Shown here: one piece after another, positions 1 through 6,508 of the stretch
Position numbering within the stretch: the first letter of the stretch is position 1
Layout: the number at the start of each line of letters is the position of its first letter
From: an uncultured Eubacteriales bacterium
GTDB taxonomy: Bacteria > Bacillota > Clostridia > Oscillospirales > Oscillospiraceae
Direction of reading: 5' to 3'
DNA length: 13,476 nt
Assembly (NCBI GenBank): GCA_900552475.1
Contig: USAC01000056.1
Span: 1-13,476, forward strand
Translations under genes and position numbers: made by a program
The notes under the pieces: model-generated
What the model saw: the letters and a program-made list of their open reading frames with translations, nothing else
Databases searched by the model: none
Told to the model about the DNA's origin: nothing

Positions 1-504
1 GGCGCCCTTCAGCTTGCCCATCGCGCGGTTGACGGCCTCCTCGATCGAGCCGGATGTCAGGCGCTCCTTCGTAATGATGTAGGAGATGACCTCGGTGTCG
101 CTCGTCGTGTGGAAGATCGAGCCCTCGAGCTCGAGCTTCGAGCGCAGTTCGTAGCTGTTGACGAGGTTGCCGTTGTGGGCGAGGGCCATGCGGCCCTTCA
201 CATGGTTGACGACGATCGGCTGGGCGTTGTTGCGGTCATTGCTGCCGGTCGTGCCGTAGCGCACATGGCCGACGGCGATGCTGCCGGGGCCGAGCGCGTC
301 GAGCCGGTCGGGCGTGAAGACGTCGTTGACGAGCCCCACGTCCTTATACGCGGCGAACAGCCCGTCGTCGTTGACGACGATGCCGCAGGACTCCTGCCCG
401 CGGTGCTGCAGCGAAAACAGGCCGTAGTACGTCATGCGCGCCACGTCGTAGTTGTCAGGGCTGAAAACGCCGAACACGCCGCATTCTTCGTGAATATTGC
501 TCAT
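1..504 (-). CDS. purF: Amidophosphoribosyltransferase, N-terminal part (runs off left edge)
   Basis: This is the N-terminal 168 residues of glutamine PRPP amidotransferase, which makes phosphoribosylamine from PRPP and glutamine in the first step of de novo purine synthesis in the cytosol. The frame is open to the window edge, so the phosphoribosyltransferase half lies outside. The start MSNIHEECGVFGVF shows a short propeptide of seven residues before Cys8, the expected N-terminal nucleophile of the class II glutaminase after processing. Further glutaminase motifs are SLQHRGQESCGI, GHVRYGTTGSN, LAHNGNLVN and HTTSDTEV, all in the usual order. A GGAGGA ribosome binding site lies six bases before the ATG. 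The gene starts 16 bases after the purC stop, so it is the third gene of purE-purC-purF. Identity is secure from the motifs. Confidence 0.96.
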   Translation of the reverse strand, partial: MSNIHEECGVFGVFSPDNYDVARMTYYGLFSLQHRGQESCGIVVNDDGLFAAYKDVGLVNDVFTPDRLDALGPGSIAVGHVRYGTTGSNDRNNAQPIVVNHVKGRMALAHNGNLVNSYELRSKLELEGSIFHTTSDTEVISYIITKERLTSGSIEEAVNRAMGKLKGA

Positions 505-520
505 GAAGTTCCTCCGCGCC

Positions 521-1231
521 TTATTCGCCGAACACGCGGTGCATCATCTCGCGGTAGGCATCCTCCACACCGCCCATGTCGCGGCGGAAGCGGTCCTTGT
601 CGAGCTTCTCGTTCGTCTTGAGATCCCAGAAGCGGCAGGTGTCGGGGGAGATCTCGTCGGCGAGGACGAGCGTGCCGTCGGCCAGACGGCCGAACTCGAG
701 CTTGAAGTCGACCAGACGCACGCCGAGGGTGCGGAAGTACTCGGTCAGCACCTCGTTGACGCGGAAGGCCATGGTCTTGATCGTCTCGATCTCCTCGCGG
801 GTCGCGAGCTTCAGTGCGATGGCGTGATAGGCATTGAGCAGGGGGTCGTGCAGATCGTCGTTCTTATAGGAGAACTCGATGGTCGGCTCGTCAAAGACGA
901 TGCCCTCCTCCACGCCGTAGCGCTGGGCGAAGTGGCCGGCGGAGACATTGCGGATGATGACCTCCAGCGGCACGATGGACACCTTCTTCACGGCCGTCTC
1001 GCGGTCGTTCAGTTCCTCAACGAAGTGGGTGGGCACGCCGTTCTTCTCCAGCAACTGCATGAGGAAGTTCGTCATGCGGTTGTTGACCACGCCCTTGCCG
1101 GCGATGGTGCCCTTCTTCAGGCCGTCGAGCGCGGTAGCGTCGTCCTTGTAGGACACGATCACGACCGCGGGATCCTCCGTCGCGTAAACCTTCTTTGCCT
1201 TCCCCTCATAGAGCTGCGTCATTTTTTCCAT
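521..1231 (-). CDS. purC: SAICAR synthase (phosphoribosylaminoimidazole-succinocarboxamide synthase)
   Basis: The 236-residue protein matches the usual PurC length. It joins CAIR and aspartate with ATP to give SAICAR in purine synthesis. The N-terminus has the family pattern LYEGKAKKVYAT, an ATP-binding strand region, followed by VIIRNVSAGHFAQRYG around residue 92 and the signature LADEISPDTCRFWD near residue 190. The start at MEKMTQLYEG is supported by GGAGG nine bases upstream; the inner Met4 is possible but further from that site. It follows purE after 57 bases and precedes purF by 16 bases, all on the same strand, so the three are probably cotranscribed. Nothing is missing or unusual in the protein. 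Confidence 0.97.
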   Translation of the reverse strand: MEKMTQLYEGKAKKVYATEDPAVVIVSYKDDATALDGLKKGTIAGKGVVNNRMTNFLMQLLEKNGVPTHFVEELNDRETAVKKVSIVPLEVIIRNVSAGHFAQRYGVEEGIVFDEPTIEFSYKNDDLHDPLLNAYHAIALKLATREEIETIKTMAFRVNEVLTEYFRTLGVRLVDFKLEFGRLADGTLVLADEISPDTCRFWDLKTNEKLDKDRFRRDMGGVEDAYREMMHRVFGE

Positions 1232-1288
1232 GATAAAAATCCTCCGTATAAAATCCGTTTTATGTTGATAGTGTCAATGTGTATCGCT

Positions 1289-1789
1289 TTATTCGTCCGC
1301 CAGCAGGCGCGCTTCGACGGCGGCGTCGCGGGCGCGCACCTTGTCGGCGTCGGCCTTGCGGCGCTGCGCGAGCTTTTCGGCCAGCGCCGCGTCCTCCACG
1401 GCGAGGATCTGCGCGGCCAAAAGAGCGGCATTGGCTGCCCCATCAATCGCAACAGTCGCCACGGGGATGCCCGTCGGCATTTGAACTGTGGAAAGAAGGG
1501 CGTCCATGCCGCCCAGCTGTGCCGACCGGATCGGGATTCCGATGACCGGCAGCGTTGTATTGGCCGCGATCGCACCGGCCAGATGTGCAGCCATCCCGGC
1601 CGCGGCGATCAGCACGCCGAACCCGTTCTCGCGGGCCTGCGACGCGAAGCGGCTGGCCTCCTCGGGGGTACGGTGCGCGGAATAGACGTGTGCCTCATAG
1701 GGAATGTCCAACGCGCGCAGCGTGTCCGCGGCCTTGCGGACAACCGGCAGGTCGCTGTCGCTGCCCATGATGATTCCGACTTTTCTCAT
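1289..1789 (-). CDS. purE: N5-carboxyaminoimidazole ribonucleotide mutase
   Basis: This 166-residue protein is the PurE catalytic subunit, which converts N5-CAIR to CAIR. It starts MRKVGIIMGSDSDLPVV, holds the SAHRTPEE motif near residue 45, GMAAHLAG near residue 77 and VQMPTGIPVATVAI near residue 105. The sequence resembles class I (N5-CAIR mutase) PurE more than the CO2-using class II, but no purK is visible in the window. The frame extends 13 codons upstream, but the ATG at 1789 has AGGAGG six bases before it and fits the family start, so the longer version is rejected. It is the first gene of the pur operon and lies directly behind a ZTP riboswitch leader. Confidence 0.96.
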   Translation of the reverse strand: MRKVGIIMGSDSDLPVVRKAADTLRALDIPYEAHVYSAHRTPEEASRFASQARENGFGVLIAAAGMAAHLAGAIAANTTLPVIGIPIRSAQLGGMDALLSTVQMPTGIPVATVAIDGAANAALLAAQILAVEDAALAEKLAQRRKADADKVRARDAAVEARLLADE

Positions 1790-1816
1790 TGTGCGCCTCC
1801 TGAAACAGAAAATGAA

Positions 1817-1869
1817 GACGCACGGCACCCCTCGGCCTGCCTATGGCATGCCCCTTGATGCAGTGCGCC
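1817..1869 (-). terminator. Possible conditional terminator of the ZTP riboswitch
   Basis: GGCGCAC at 1863-1869 can pair over seven bases (one G-U) with GUGCGUC at 1817-1823, and a run rich in U follows (1802-1816). An inner hairpin, GCAUGCC-AUA-GGCAGGC with one mismatch, sits within it. The 5' arm uses the GGC that closes P3 of the aptamer, so the two folds exclude each other. This fits an ON switch by antitermination. The U-run is interrupted, so termination strength is uncertain. Confidence 0.45.
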
Positions 1870-1935
1870 CAGACGGTCGGCAAATACATTCTCCGGGTCC
1901 ACGTGGTGCTCCACTTCAAAACCGTCAGGCCCCGG
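1867..1935 (-). promoter_or_regulatory. ZTP (pfl) riboswitch aptamer in the purE leader
   Basis: Read on the minus strand, the leader folds like the ZTP/pfl aptamer. P1 pairs 1928-1935 (CCGGGGCC) with 1893-1900 (GGACCCGG), with a single G-A mismatch. P2 is GUGG-AGCA-CCAC at 1903-1914. The 3' domain holds CCGUCUGGGC at 1867-1876, one base from the CCGCCUGGGC hallmark. The pseudoknot is kept: GACGG at 1922-1926 pairs all five bases with CCGUC at 1872-1876. P3 closes with GCC/GGC around the loop. ZTP riboswitches sense ZTP/ZMP, which accumulate when 10-formyl-tetrahydrofolate is short, and usually switch on purine and one-carbon genes; placement before purE fits. The assignment comes from recall of the consensus, not from a covariance search. 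Confidence 0.82.
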
Positions 1936-1959
1936 AAAACGGCTCCCTTGTCGCTATTC

Positions 1960-1989
1960 AGCATAGCACGCGCGGCGCGCGGGTGTCAA
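1960..1989 (-). promoter_or_regulatory. Promoter of the pur operon
   Basis: On the minus strand TTGACA (1984-1989) is followed after 18 bases by TATGCT (1960-1965). Transcription would begin near 1953, about 18 bases before the riboswitch P1 stem, which leaves the whole aptamer in the leader. The perfect -35 box and the position support the call. No PurR box was recognised. Confidence 0.65.
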
Positions 1990-2056
1990 GGAAACGGGGG
2001 TGTTTGTATGATAGTTTTTACAAATCCTTGCCATTAATTTTGGTGATAACAACGAT

Positions 2057-2099
2057 TCCTCAAATATACGGCAGGCTCTGCCTGCCGTATATTTGAGGA
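2057..2099. repeat. Perfect 20-base inverted repeat with 3-base loop
   Basis: The arms at 2057-2076 and 2080-2099 are exact reverse complements separated by TCT. It lies upstream of the pur promoter and downstream of the MATE gene. It lacks a clear U-run after the stem, so it is either a strong bidirectional hairpin or part of a palindromic intergenic repeat that continues to 2190. Confidence 0.8.
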
Positions 2100-2247
2100 G
2101 TGGCTTCGCTGCGCTCTGCGCCCCGGCCGGATATGCCGGCCTGCGACGCTCGCTCCGCGCAGGGTGTTTTTTGCGGCGTACACGCCGCCGCAAAAAACGG
2201 ATTGGATCTTTTTCGTGCCGTGCGCGGCGCGCACTCTGTGAGACATG
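2100..2247. repeat. Gene-free palindrome cluster
   Basis: No coding signal was found here. It holds further stem-loops: GGCCGG-ATATG-CCGGCC at about 2125-2141, a perfect 13-base pair of arms (GTTTTTTGCGGCG and its complement) around 2168-2200 with a 7-base loop, and GTGCGC-GGC-GCGCAC at about 2219-2233. The order of elements (palindrome, then a CGCTCCGC-GCGCA-GTGTTTTT tract) partly recurs at 6431-6500, which suggests an interspersed intergenic repeat. Confidence 0.55.
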
Positions 2248-2287
2248 AAAAGAAGGCTCTCGCCGGGGGCGGTGAGAGCCTTCTTTT
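2248..2287 (-). terminator. Intrinsic terminator of the merR-yeiH-MATE operon
   Basis: Perfect 14-base arms (2248-2261 and 2274-2287) flank a 12-base loop that can pair further. On the minus strand the stem ends in CTTCTTTTC. The MATE stop codon (2286-2288) overlaps the stem base, so the hairpin directly ends the operon. A and U tracts on both sides would let it act in both directions. Confidence 0.85.
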
Positions 2288-3635
2288 AGGCGGTGGGGAG
2301 TTTTTTGTAGAAATAGATGGCGACGATCATGCAGATGCAGTCGACGATCGGCTGCACGGCGGCGCAGCCATAGAGCGGAAACAGCGCGTTGAGCACAAAC
2401 AGCAGCGGGATGTCGAGCGAGCCCTTGCGCAGGATCGAGCAGATGAGCGACTCGCGCATGCGCCCCATCGCCTGAAACTGGGTGATCATCGGGTAACAGA
2501 CCGACATCATCGGCATGGCCAGCACCATGATCCGCAGCAGCTTCGTGCCGTAGGCGATCGTCTGCGCATCGCCGATGAAAATCCGCACGAGCGCCGGGGC
2601 GAACACCTCGTACCCCGCGACGCAGACGACCGAGAAGCCGACCGCGACCGCGCAGCCGCAGAGGAAAATCCGGTGTCGCCGCTCGTGGTTTTCGGCGCTG
2701 TAGTTATACGCCAGCAGCGGCAGCAGGCCGTTGGCAACGCCGATGGAGAAGTAGAGCGGCAGCATGTCAAGCTTTTTGACGATGCCGAGCGCCGCGACCG
2801 CCGCCGTGTCATACAGCGACATGAACTTCGTCAGCGCGCCCACGGCCACGAGCGTCAGCAAAAACTGCACCGCCGACGGCAGGCCGATGCGCAGAATCCT
2901 GCCGATGTGCCGCCGCGTCGCGCGCAGGTCGCCGGGACGCAGCGCCACGACACCCACACGGCGGCGCGCCGCGATGATCCCCAGCAGGATGAGCATCCCG
3001 GCGGCATTTGAGATGGCTGTCGCGAGCCCCGCGCCCTCCGCGCCCATGCCGAGAAAGCGCGGCAGCACGAACAGCGGGTCGAGCAGCATGTTGATGATCC
3101 CGCCCGCCGAGACGCCCATCGACGCGGCGAAGGCGCTCCCGTCCGCGCGGATGAGGTTGGCGAGGACGGTGTTGAGGATGGAGAACGTGCCGCCCACGGA
3201 GATGACCCAGCGGGAATAGCCGCAGGCGAGGGCGTATGTCTCGTCCGTTGCGCCGCACAGGCGCAGAATCGGCGAGGAGAGCAGCGTAAACAGCACGCAG
3301 AACGCCGCGCTCGCGAGCAGCGCGAACCAGAAGCTCACCGCACAGACCTCCCGCGCGCCGTCACGGTCGCGGCGGCCGAGGAGCTGGGCGATGCGCCCCG
3401 CGCCGCCCACGGCGAAGAGGTTCGCGAGCGCCGTCATCAGAAGCGTCACCGAGTACGCCAGCGACACCGCCGCCGTCTGCGCCGCGTCGTTGAGCAGGCC
3501 GACGAAATAGGTGTCCGCGAGGTTATACAGCAGGATCACCATCTGGCTCGCGATAGAGGGGATGATCTGCCGCCGGACGGCCTGCCCCACGGGCATCCGC
3601 TCAAAGAGATACGTCCGGTCGATCTTCTGTCCCAT
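2286..3635 (-). CDS. MATE family efflux transporter
   Basis: This 449-residue protein has the full length and about twelve hydrophobic segments expected of a MATE (NorM/DinF-type) cation-coupled multidrug exporter in the cytoplasmic membrane. The N-terminal half carries the family pattern LLYNLADTYFVGLLND near residues 35-50, and the two halves show the usual pseudo-repeat, with QMVILLYNLADTYF in the first and SAVQFLLTLVAVGALTKFM in the second. The end reads KGSLDIPLLFVLN followed by further helices. The ATG is only three bases after the stop of the YeiH-family gene and has just a weak GGGGCTCTGG upstream, so translation is probably coupled to that gene. It is the last gene of a three-gene MerR-led operon. 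The substrate cannot be read from sequence; export of the compound sensed by the regulator is a reasonable inference. Confidence 0.92.
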   Translation of the reverse strand: MGQKIDRTYLFERMPVGQAVRRQIIPSIASQMVILLYNLADTYFVGLLNDAAQTAAVSLAYSVTLLMTALANLFAVGGAGRIAQLLGRRDRDGAREVCAVSFWFALLASAAFCVLFTLLSSPILRLCGATDETYALACGYSRWVISVGGTFSILNTVLANLIRADGSAFAASMGVSAGGIINMLLDPLFVLPRFLGMGAEGAGLATAISNAAGMLILLGIIAARRRVGVVALRPGDLRATRRHIGRILRIGLPSAVQFLLTLVAVGALTKFMSLYDTAAVAALGIVKKLDMLPLYFSIGVANGLLPLLAYNYSAENHERRHRIFLCGCAVAVGFSVVCVAGYEVFAPALVRIFIGDAQTIAYGTKLLRIMVLAMPMMSVCYPMITQFQAMGRMRESLICSILRKGSLDIPLLFVLNALFPLYGCAAVQPIVDCICMIVAIYFYKKLPTA

Positions 3636-3638
3636 CGC

Positions 3639-4667
3639 TTACCAGAGCCCCAGAATGTGCTGCATCAGAAGGCTCATGCCCGCGATGCCGACCCAGCAGC
3701 AAAAGCCCAGACCGAGCGGCTTGCCGCCGGTTCTGATGAGTTTGACGATGTTCGTGTTCAGGCCGATGGCGCTCATCGCGAGGACGATGAGGAACTTGCT
3801 GAGCGTCTTGAGCGGGGAGAAGACCGACGCCGGAACGCCGAGCGCCGTCGCGGCGGTTGTGATGACGGAGGCGAGGATGAAATAGAGGATGAAGAACGGA
3901 AAAATTTTCTTCAGCTCCACCTTTTTGCCGTCCGCCTGCGCGCTGCGCGTGCGCATCCACGCGAGCACGAGCGTGATGGGGATGATGGCGAGCGTGCGCG
4001 TGAGCTTGACGGTCACGGCCTTGTCGAGCGTCTCGCTCCCGAGGGAGTACATCGAGTCCCACGTCGAGGCGGCCGCCGTGACGGAGGATGTGTCGTTCAC
4101 GGCCGTCCCGGCGAAGATGCCGAAGGCCTCGCCGCTCGTCTGCGAGAAGCCGAGCGCCGTTCCGAGCATCGGGAACAGGAGCGCGGCGAGCATGTTGAAA
4201 AAGAAGATGACGGAGATGGCCTGCGCCACCTCCTCGTCGTCGGCGTCGATGACCGGAGCCGTGGCTGCGATGGCCGACCCTCCGCAGATCGACGAGCCGA
4301 CGCCGATGAGCGTCGAAATTTTGCCCGGAATGTGCAGCAGCTTGTGCAGCGCCCACGCAATCACGAGCGAGGTCGTGATCGTTACGAGAATGATCGGCAG
4401 CGACTGCTTCCCGGTCTGCAGAATGACCGAGAGGTTCATGCCGAAGCCGAGCAGAATCACGGCGTACTGCAGCACCTTTTTTGAGACGAACGTGATGCCG
4501 CTCTGCAGCGTGCTCCTGTCGCGGATGAAGAGCGTGACGATCATGCCACACACGATGGCGAACACCGGCCCGCCCACAATGGGGAAGCGCTTGCCCAGCC
4601 ACCAGCACGGCAGCGCGATCACAAGGCACAGCAGCGTGCCCTTCCAGTTTTTGCGAATGAAATTCAT
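3639..4667 (-). CDS. YeiH/UPF0324 family putative sulfate exporter
   Basis: The 342-residue integral membrane protein belongs to the YeiH/YadS (UPF0324, Cons_hypoth698) family, annotated as putative sulfate exporters; the substrate is experimentally weak. The diagnostic block is IGVGSSICGGSAIAATAPVI at residues 121-140, followed by FAGTAVNDTSSVTAAA near residue 185. About ten hydrophobic segments are visible, starting with TLLCLVIALPCWWLG. An AAGGAG site lies eight bases before the ATG. The ATG overlaps the merR stop as ATGA (4 bases), which indicates translational coupling, and the MATE gene follows after 3 bases. Full length, with no sign of damage. Confidence 0.9.
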   Translation of the reverse strand: MNFIRKNWKGTLLCLVIALPCWWLGKRFPIVGGPVFAIVCGMIVTLFIRDRSTLQSGITFVSKKVLQYAVILLGFGMNLSVILQTGKQSLPIILVTITTSLVIAWALHKLLHIPGKISTLIGVGSSICGGSAIAATAPVIDADDEEVAQAISVIFFFNMLAALLFPMLGTALGFSQTSGEAFGIFAGTAVNDTSSVTAAASTWDSMYSLGSETLDKAVTVKLTRTLAIIPITLVLAWMRTRSAQADGKKVELKKIFPFFILYFILASVITTAATALGVPASVFSPLKTLSKFLIVLAMSAIGLNTNIVKLIRTGGKPLGLGFCCWVGIAGMSLLMQHILGLW

Positions 4668-5155
4668 GCAATTTCTCCTTCGGTTTCCTTGCTGCTTCTG
4701 TCTGTGCCGGGCGCGCTGCGCAGCTCACCGCGCACGCTGCGGAAGCGCTCCGGGATCTGCGCGGCGTCCAGCTGCTGCACGGCGCCGACCGACCCCGCCT
4801 CGCGCGCCGTCTCATAGTACCAGCACTTGTAGTCGAGGACGTCCATCGTCCGCTGCAGCTGCTCCAGCTGCTCACGCAGGACCTCACGCTGGTGCTCGAA
4901 GAGCGCGAGACGCTCGCCGATGGTGTCATCGCCCTGCATGGCCAGCTCAATGTAGACCCGGATGTCCCGCAGCGGCATGCCCGCCTTCTTCAGACATCCG
5001 ATGACCTGCAGCCACTCGAAGTCCTTCTCCTGAAACATCCGCATGCCGCCCGGGGAGCGCTCCACGAACGGCAGCAGCCCCTCCTTATCATAATAGCGCA
5101 GCGTGGAGGCTGGAACCTCCAGCATCTTCGCCATCTTGCCCACGGTATAGACCAT
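4664..5155 (-). CDS. MerR family transcriptional regulator
   Basis: This 163-residue protein has an N-terminal winged helix-turn-helix of the MerR type: YTVGKMAKMLEVPASTLRYY (residues 3-22), then DKEGLLPFVERSPGGMRMF. A coiled coil with FEHQREVLREQLEQLQ lies at about residues 85-105, and the effector part begins at YKCWYYETAREAG. There is no CxxC or other metal-site cysteine pair, so an organic or redox effector is more likely than a metal. The frame extends 35 codons upstream, but the start at MVYTVGK has GAGGAA upstream and fits the family; the longer form would run through the promoter. It heads the yeiH-MATE operon and faces the RibD-cupin operon across a MerR-type promoter, so it probably controls both. 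Confidence 0.93.
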   Translation of the reverse strand: MVYTVGKMAKMLEVPASTLRYYDKEGLLPFVERSPGGMRMFQEKDFEWLQVIGCLKKAGMPLRDIRVYIELAMQGDDTIGERLALFEHQREVLREQLEQLQRTMDVLDYKCWYYETAREAGSVGAVQQLDAAQIPERFRSVRGELRSAPGTDRSSKETEGEIA

Positions 5156-5190
5156 TGTGCTTCCTCTCTGTGAATTCGTCAAAATGACAC

Positions 5191-5221
5191 TTGACTTAAA
5201 GTGCAGTTTAACTTGTATGAT
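5191..5221 (+). promoter_or_regulatory. MerR-type activator promoter and operator for the RibD-cupin operon
   Basis: TTGACT (5191-5196) and TATGAT (5216-5221) are separated by 19 bases, the overlong spacer typical of MerR-activated promoters. Between the boxes lies a dyad, ACTTAAAGTG|CAGTTTAACT (5194-5213), with 8 of 10 pairs matching. The transcript would start near 5229, about 54 bases before the RibD start codon. The adjacent divergent merR gene is the obvious candidate regulator. Confidence 0.75.
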
Positions 5222-5231
5222 AGGCTCATCA

Positions 5232-5260
5232 AGTATATAACACGCGGCGCGTTCCGTCAA
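5232..5260 (-). promoter_or_regulatory. Promoter of the merR-yeiH-MATE operon
   Basis: On the minus strand TTGACG (5255-5260) and TATACT (5232-5237) are 17 bases apart. The start point would fall near 5225, so the proposed MerR dyad at 5194-5213 lies just downstream within the transcribed leader, in a position suited to autorepression. Confidence 0.65.
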
Positions 5261-5282
5261 GGAAATGCCGCGGGAGGAGGAT

Positions 5283-5969
5283 ATGAAGCCTATGAAGAAA
5301 CCCTATGTAATCTGCCATATGATGACCGCGGTGGACGGGCGCATCGACTGCGCCATGACCGAGCAGCTGCCCGGCGTGCAGGAGTATTACAGCACGCTCG
5401 ACTCGCTCGCCGCGCCGAGCCGCGTCAGCGGGCGCGTGACGGCACAGCTGGAGATGGCGAGCCCCGGAATCTTCGAGCCGCAGGACGCGGCGCTCGGTCA
5501 TGAGTCGTTTTCCCGCAATGCCGACGCCGACGGCTATGAGATCGTCATTGATACGCGCGGCACGCTCCTCTGGGACGAGCCGGACACGAGCGAGCGCCCA
5601 CTCCTGATCGTGACGAGCGAGCGCGTCAGCCGCGACTACATCGCCTATCTCGACGGGCTGCACATCTCGTGGATCGCCTGCGGCAAGGAGCGCGTCGACC
5701 TCGCCCGCGCATGTGAAATCCTCGCTTCGGCCTTCGGCGTCGAGCGCATGGCCGTGGTCGGCGGCGGACACATCAACGCGGCGTTCCTCGCGGCGGGACT
5801 GCTCGACGAGGTGAGCGTCCTCATCGGCGCGGGCATCGACGGCCGCGGCGGCATGGCCGCCATGTTTGACGGCCTGCCCATGAACCAGTCGCTTACGCAG
5901 CTGCACCTCGAGAGCGTCAAGCCCTTCGAGAGCGGCGCGGTCTGGCTGCGCTATACCGTGCGGAACTGA
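5283..5969 (+). CDS. RibD-like (DHFR-fold) reductase family protein
   Basis: The 228-residue protein matches the C-terminal reductase domain of RibD (Pfam RibD_C, dihydrofolate reductase-like fold) as a stand-alone protein. The N-terminus KPYVICHMMTAVDGRID has the family DG turn near residues 18-19, and VVGGGHINAAFLAAGLLDEV (about residues 158-177) is the glycine-rich NADPH-binding segment. No deaminase domain is present, so it is unlikely to be the riboflavin enzyme; such stand-alone proteins act as NADPH-dependent reductases of unknown substrate. The ATG at 5283 is preceded by GGAGGAGG; a further Met three codons in and another six codons upstream are less well placed. It is the first gene behind the MerR-type promoter, with the cupin gene 34 bases downstream. 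Confidence 0.88.
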   Translation: MKPMKKPYVICHMMTAVDGRIDCAMTEQLPGVQEYYSTLDSLAAPSRVSGRVTAQLEMASPGIFEPQDAALGHESFSRNADADGYEIVIDTRGTLLWDEPDTSERPLLIVTSERVSRDYIAYLDGLHISWIACGKERVDLARACEILASAFGVERMAVVGGGHINAAFLAAGLLDEVSVLIGAGIDGRGGMAAMFDGLPMNQSLTQLHLESVKPFESGAVWLRYTVRN

Positions 5970-6003
5970 GAAAAAGCGTATTTCTATAAGGAGGATTTTT
6001 TCG

Positions 6004-6438
6004 ATGAAGTACCAGAATCGAGAGGAATTTGAAAAGCAGAACATGTTCGGAACCGGCGCGGCGAATACCGCCTTTGCGCAGTATTTTATCGGCGAGTCCT
6101 TCCTGAACCCGCTGGCCGACCCGGAGGGCGGGCTCTTCGCGGCGAACGTTACCTTCGAGCCCGGCTGCCGCAACAACTGGCACATCCACCACGCGGCGAG
6201 CGGCGGCGGTCAGCTGCTGCTGTGTACCGCCGGTGAGGGCTGGTATCAGGAGGAGGGCAAGCCCGCCGTCAGCCTGCACCCCGGCTCGGTCGTCATGATC
6301 TCCGCGGAGGTCAGGCATTGGCACGGCGCCAAGGCCGACAGCTGGTTCTCACATATCGCCGTCGAGGTTCCCGGTGAGGACTGCCGCAGCGAGTGGTGCG
6401 AGCCCGTCAGCGACGAGGAATATAGCAAGCTTGTTTAA
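6004..6438 (+). CDS. Small cupin domain protein
   Basis: This 144-residue protein is a single-domain cupin. Motif 1 reads CRNNWHIHHA then GGGQLLLCTAGEGWYQ, giving His60 and His62 as metal ligands, with Gln70 where many cupins have Glu. Motif 2 reads LHPGSVVMISAEVRHWHGA, with His105 or His107 as the last ligand. The pattern resembles cupins linked to carboxymuconolactone decarboxylase-type or quinone-related proteins. A GGAGG site lies upstream. It is 34 bases behind the RibD-like gene and shares its MerR-type promoter. The stop codon lies inside the stem of the terminator that follows. The reaction is unknown. Confidence 0.88.
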   Translation: MKYQNREEFEKQNMFGTGAANTAFAQYFIGESFLNPLADPEGGLFAANVTFEPGCRNNWHIHHAASGGGQLLLCTAGEGWYQEEGKPAVSLHPGSVVMISAEVRHWHGAKADSWFSHIAVEVPGEDCRSEWCEPVSDEEYSKLV

Positions 6439-6463
6439 AAAGGGCTTTGCCCTTTTTAAACAA
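6431..6463. terminator. Bidirectional terminator between convergent operons
   Basis: Perfect 15-base arms (6431-6445 and 6449-6463) flank the loop TTT. The GC core GGGC/GCCC is bordered by AAAAA and TTTTT, as in a two-way intrinsic terminator. The cupin stop codon (6436-6438) is within the left arm, and the proline racemase-family gene ends 36 bases to the right on the other strand. Confidence 0.85.
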
Positions 6464-6508
6464 ATAGGTTCGCGCTCCGCCCCACGCGCAAAGTGTTTTT
6501 AGGCGTGG
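6464..6508. repeat. Short intergenic repeat-like tract and weak hairpin
   Basis: CGCTCCGC followed by CACGCGCAAAGTGTTTTT resembles the tract at about 2148-2173 (CGCTCCGCGCAGGGTGTTTTTT), and in both places it follows a perfect palindrome. CCACGC (about 6482-6487) and GCGTGG (about 6503-6508) form a six-base stem that overlaps the end of the racemase-family gene. Confidence 0.4.

Noticed and set aside
1232..1288. Possible internal promoter between purE and purC (TTGACA at 1272-1277 on the minus strand)
   Set aside because: No acceptable -10 box lies 16-18 bases downstream.
497..1858. 453-codon open frame on the plus strand across purC and purE
   Set aside because: It is antisense to two certain pur genes, rich in residues typical of GC-rich antisense frames, and matches no family.
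1790..1960. Guanine/adenine riboswitch or PurR box in the purE leader
   Set aside because: The conserved loop-loop and junction bases of the purine riboswitch are absent; the ZTP fold explains the sequence better, and no PurR-like box was recognised.
1695..1964. 89-codon frame upstream of purE as a leader peptide gene
   Set aside because: It lies across the riboswitch and enters purE out of frame, without a ribosome binding site.
3601..4950. 449-codon open frame on the minus strand
   Set aside because: It overlaps the YeiH-family and merR genes in another frame and has low-complexity Arg/His-rich content; a shadow of high GC.
5229..6185. 318-codon open frame on the minus strand
   Set aside because: Antisense to the RibD-like and cupin genes, both of which have domain motifs and ribosome binding sites.
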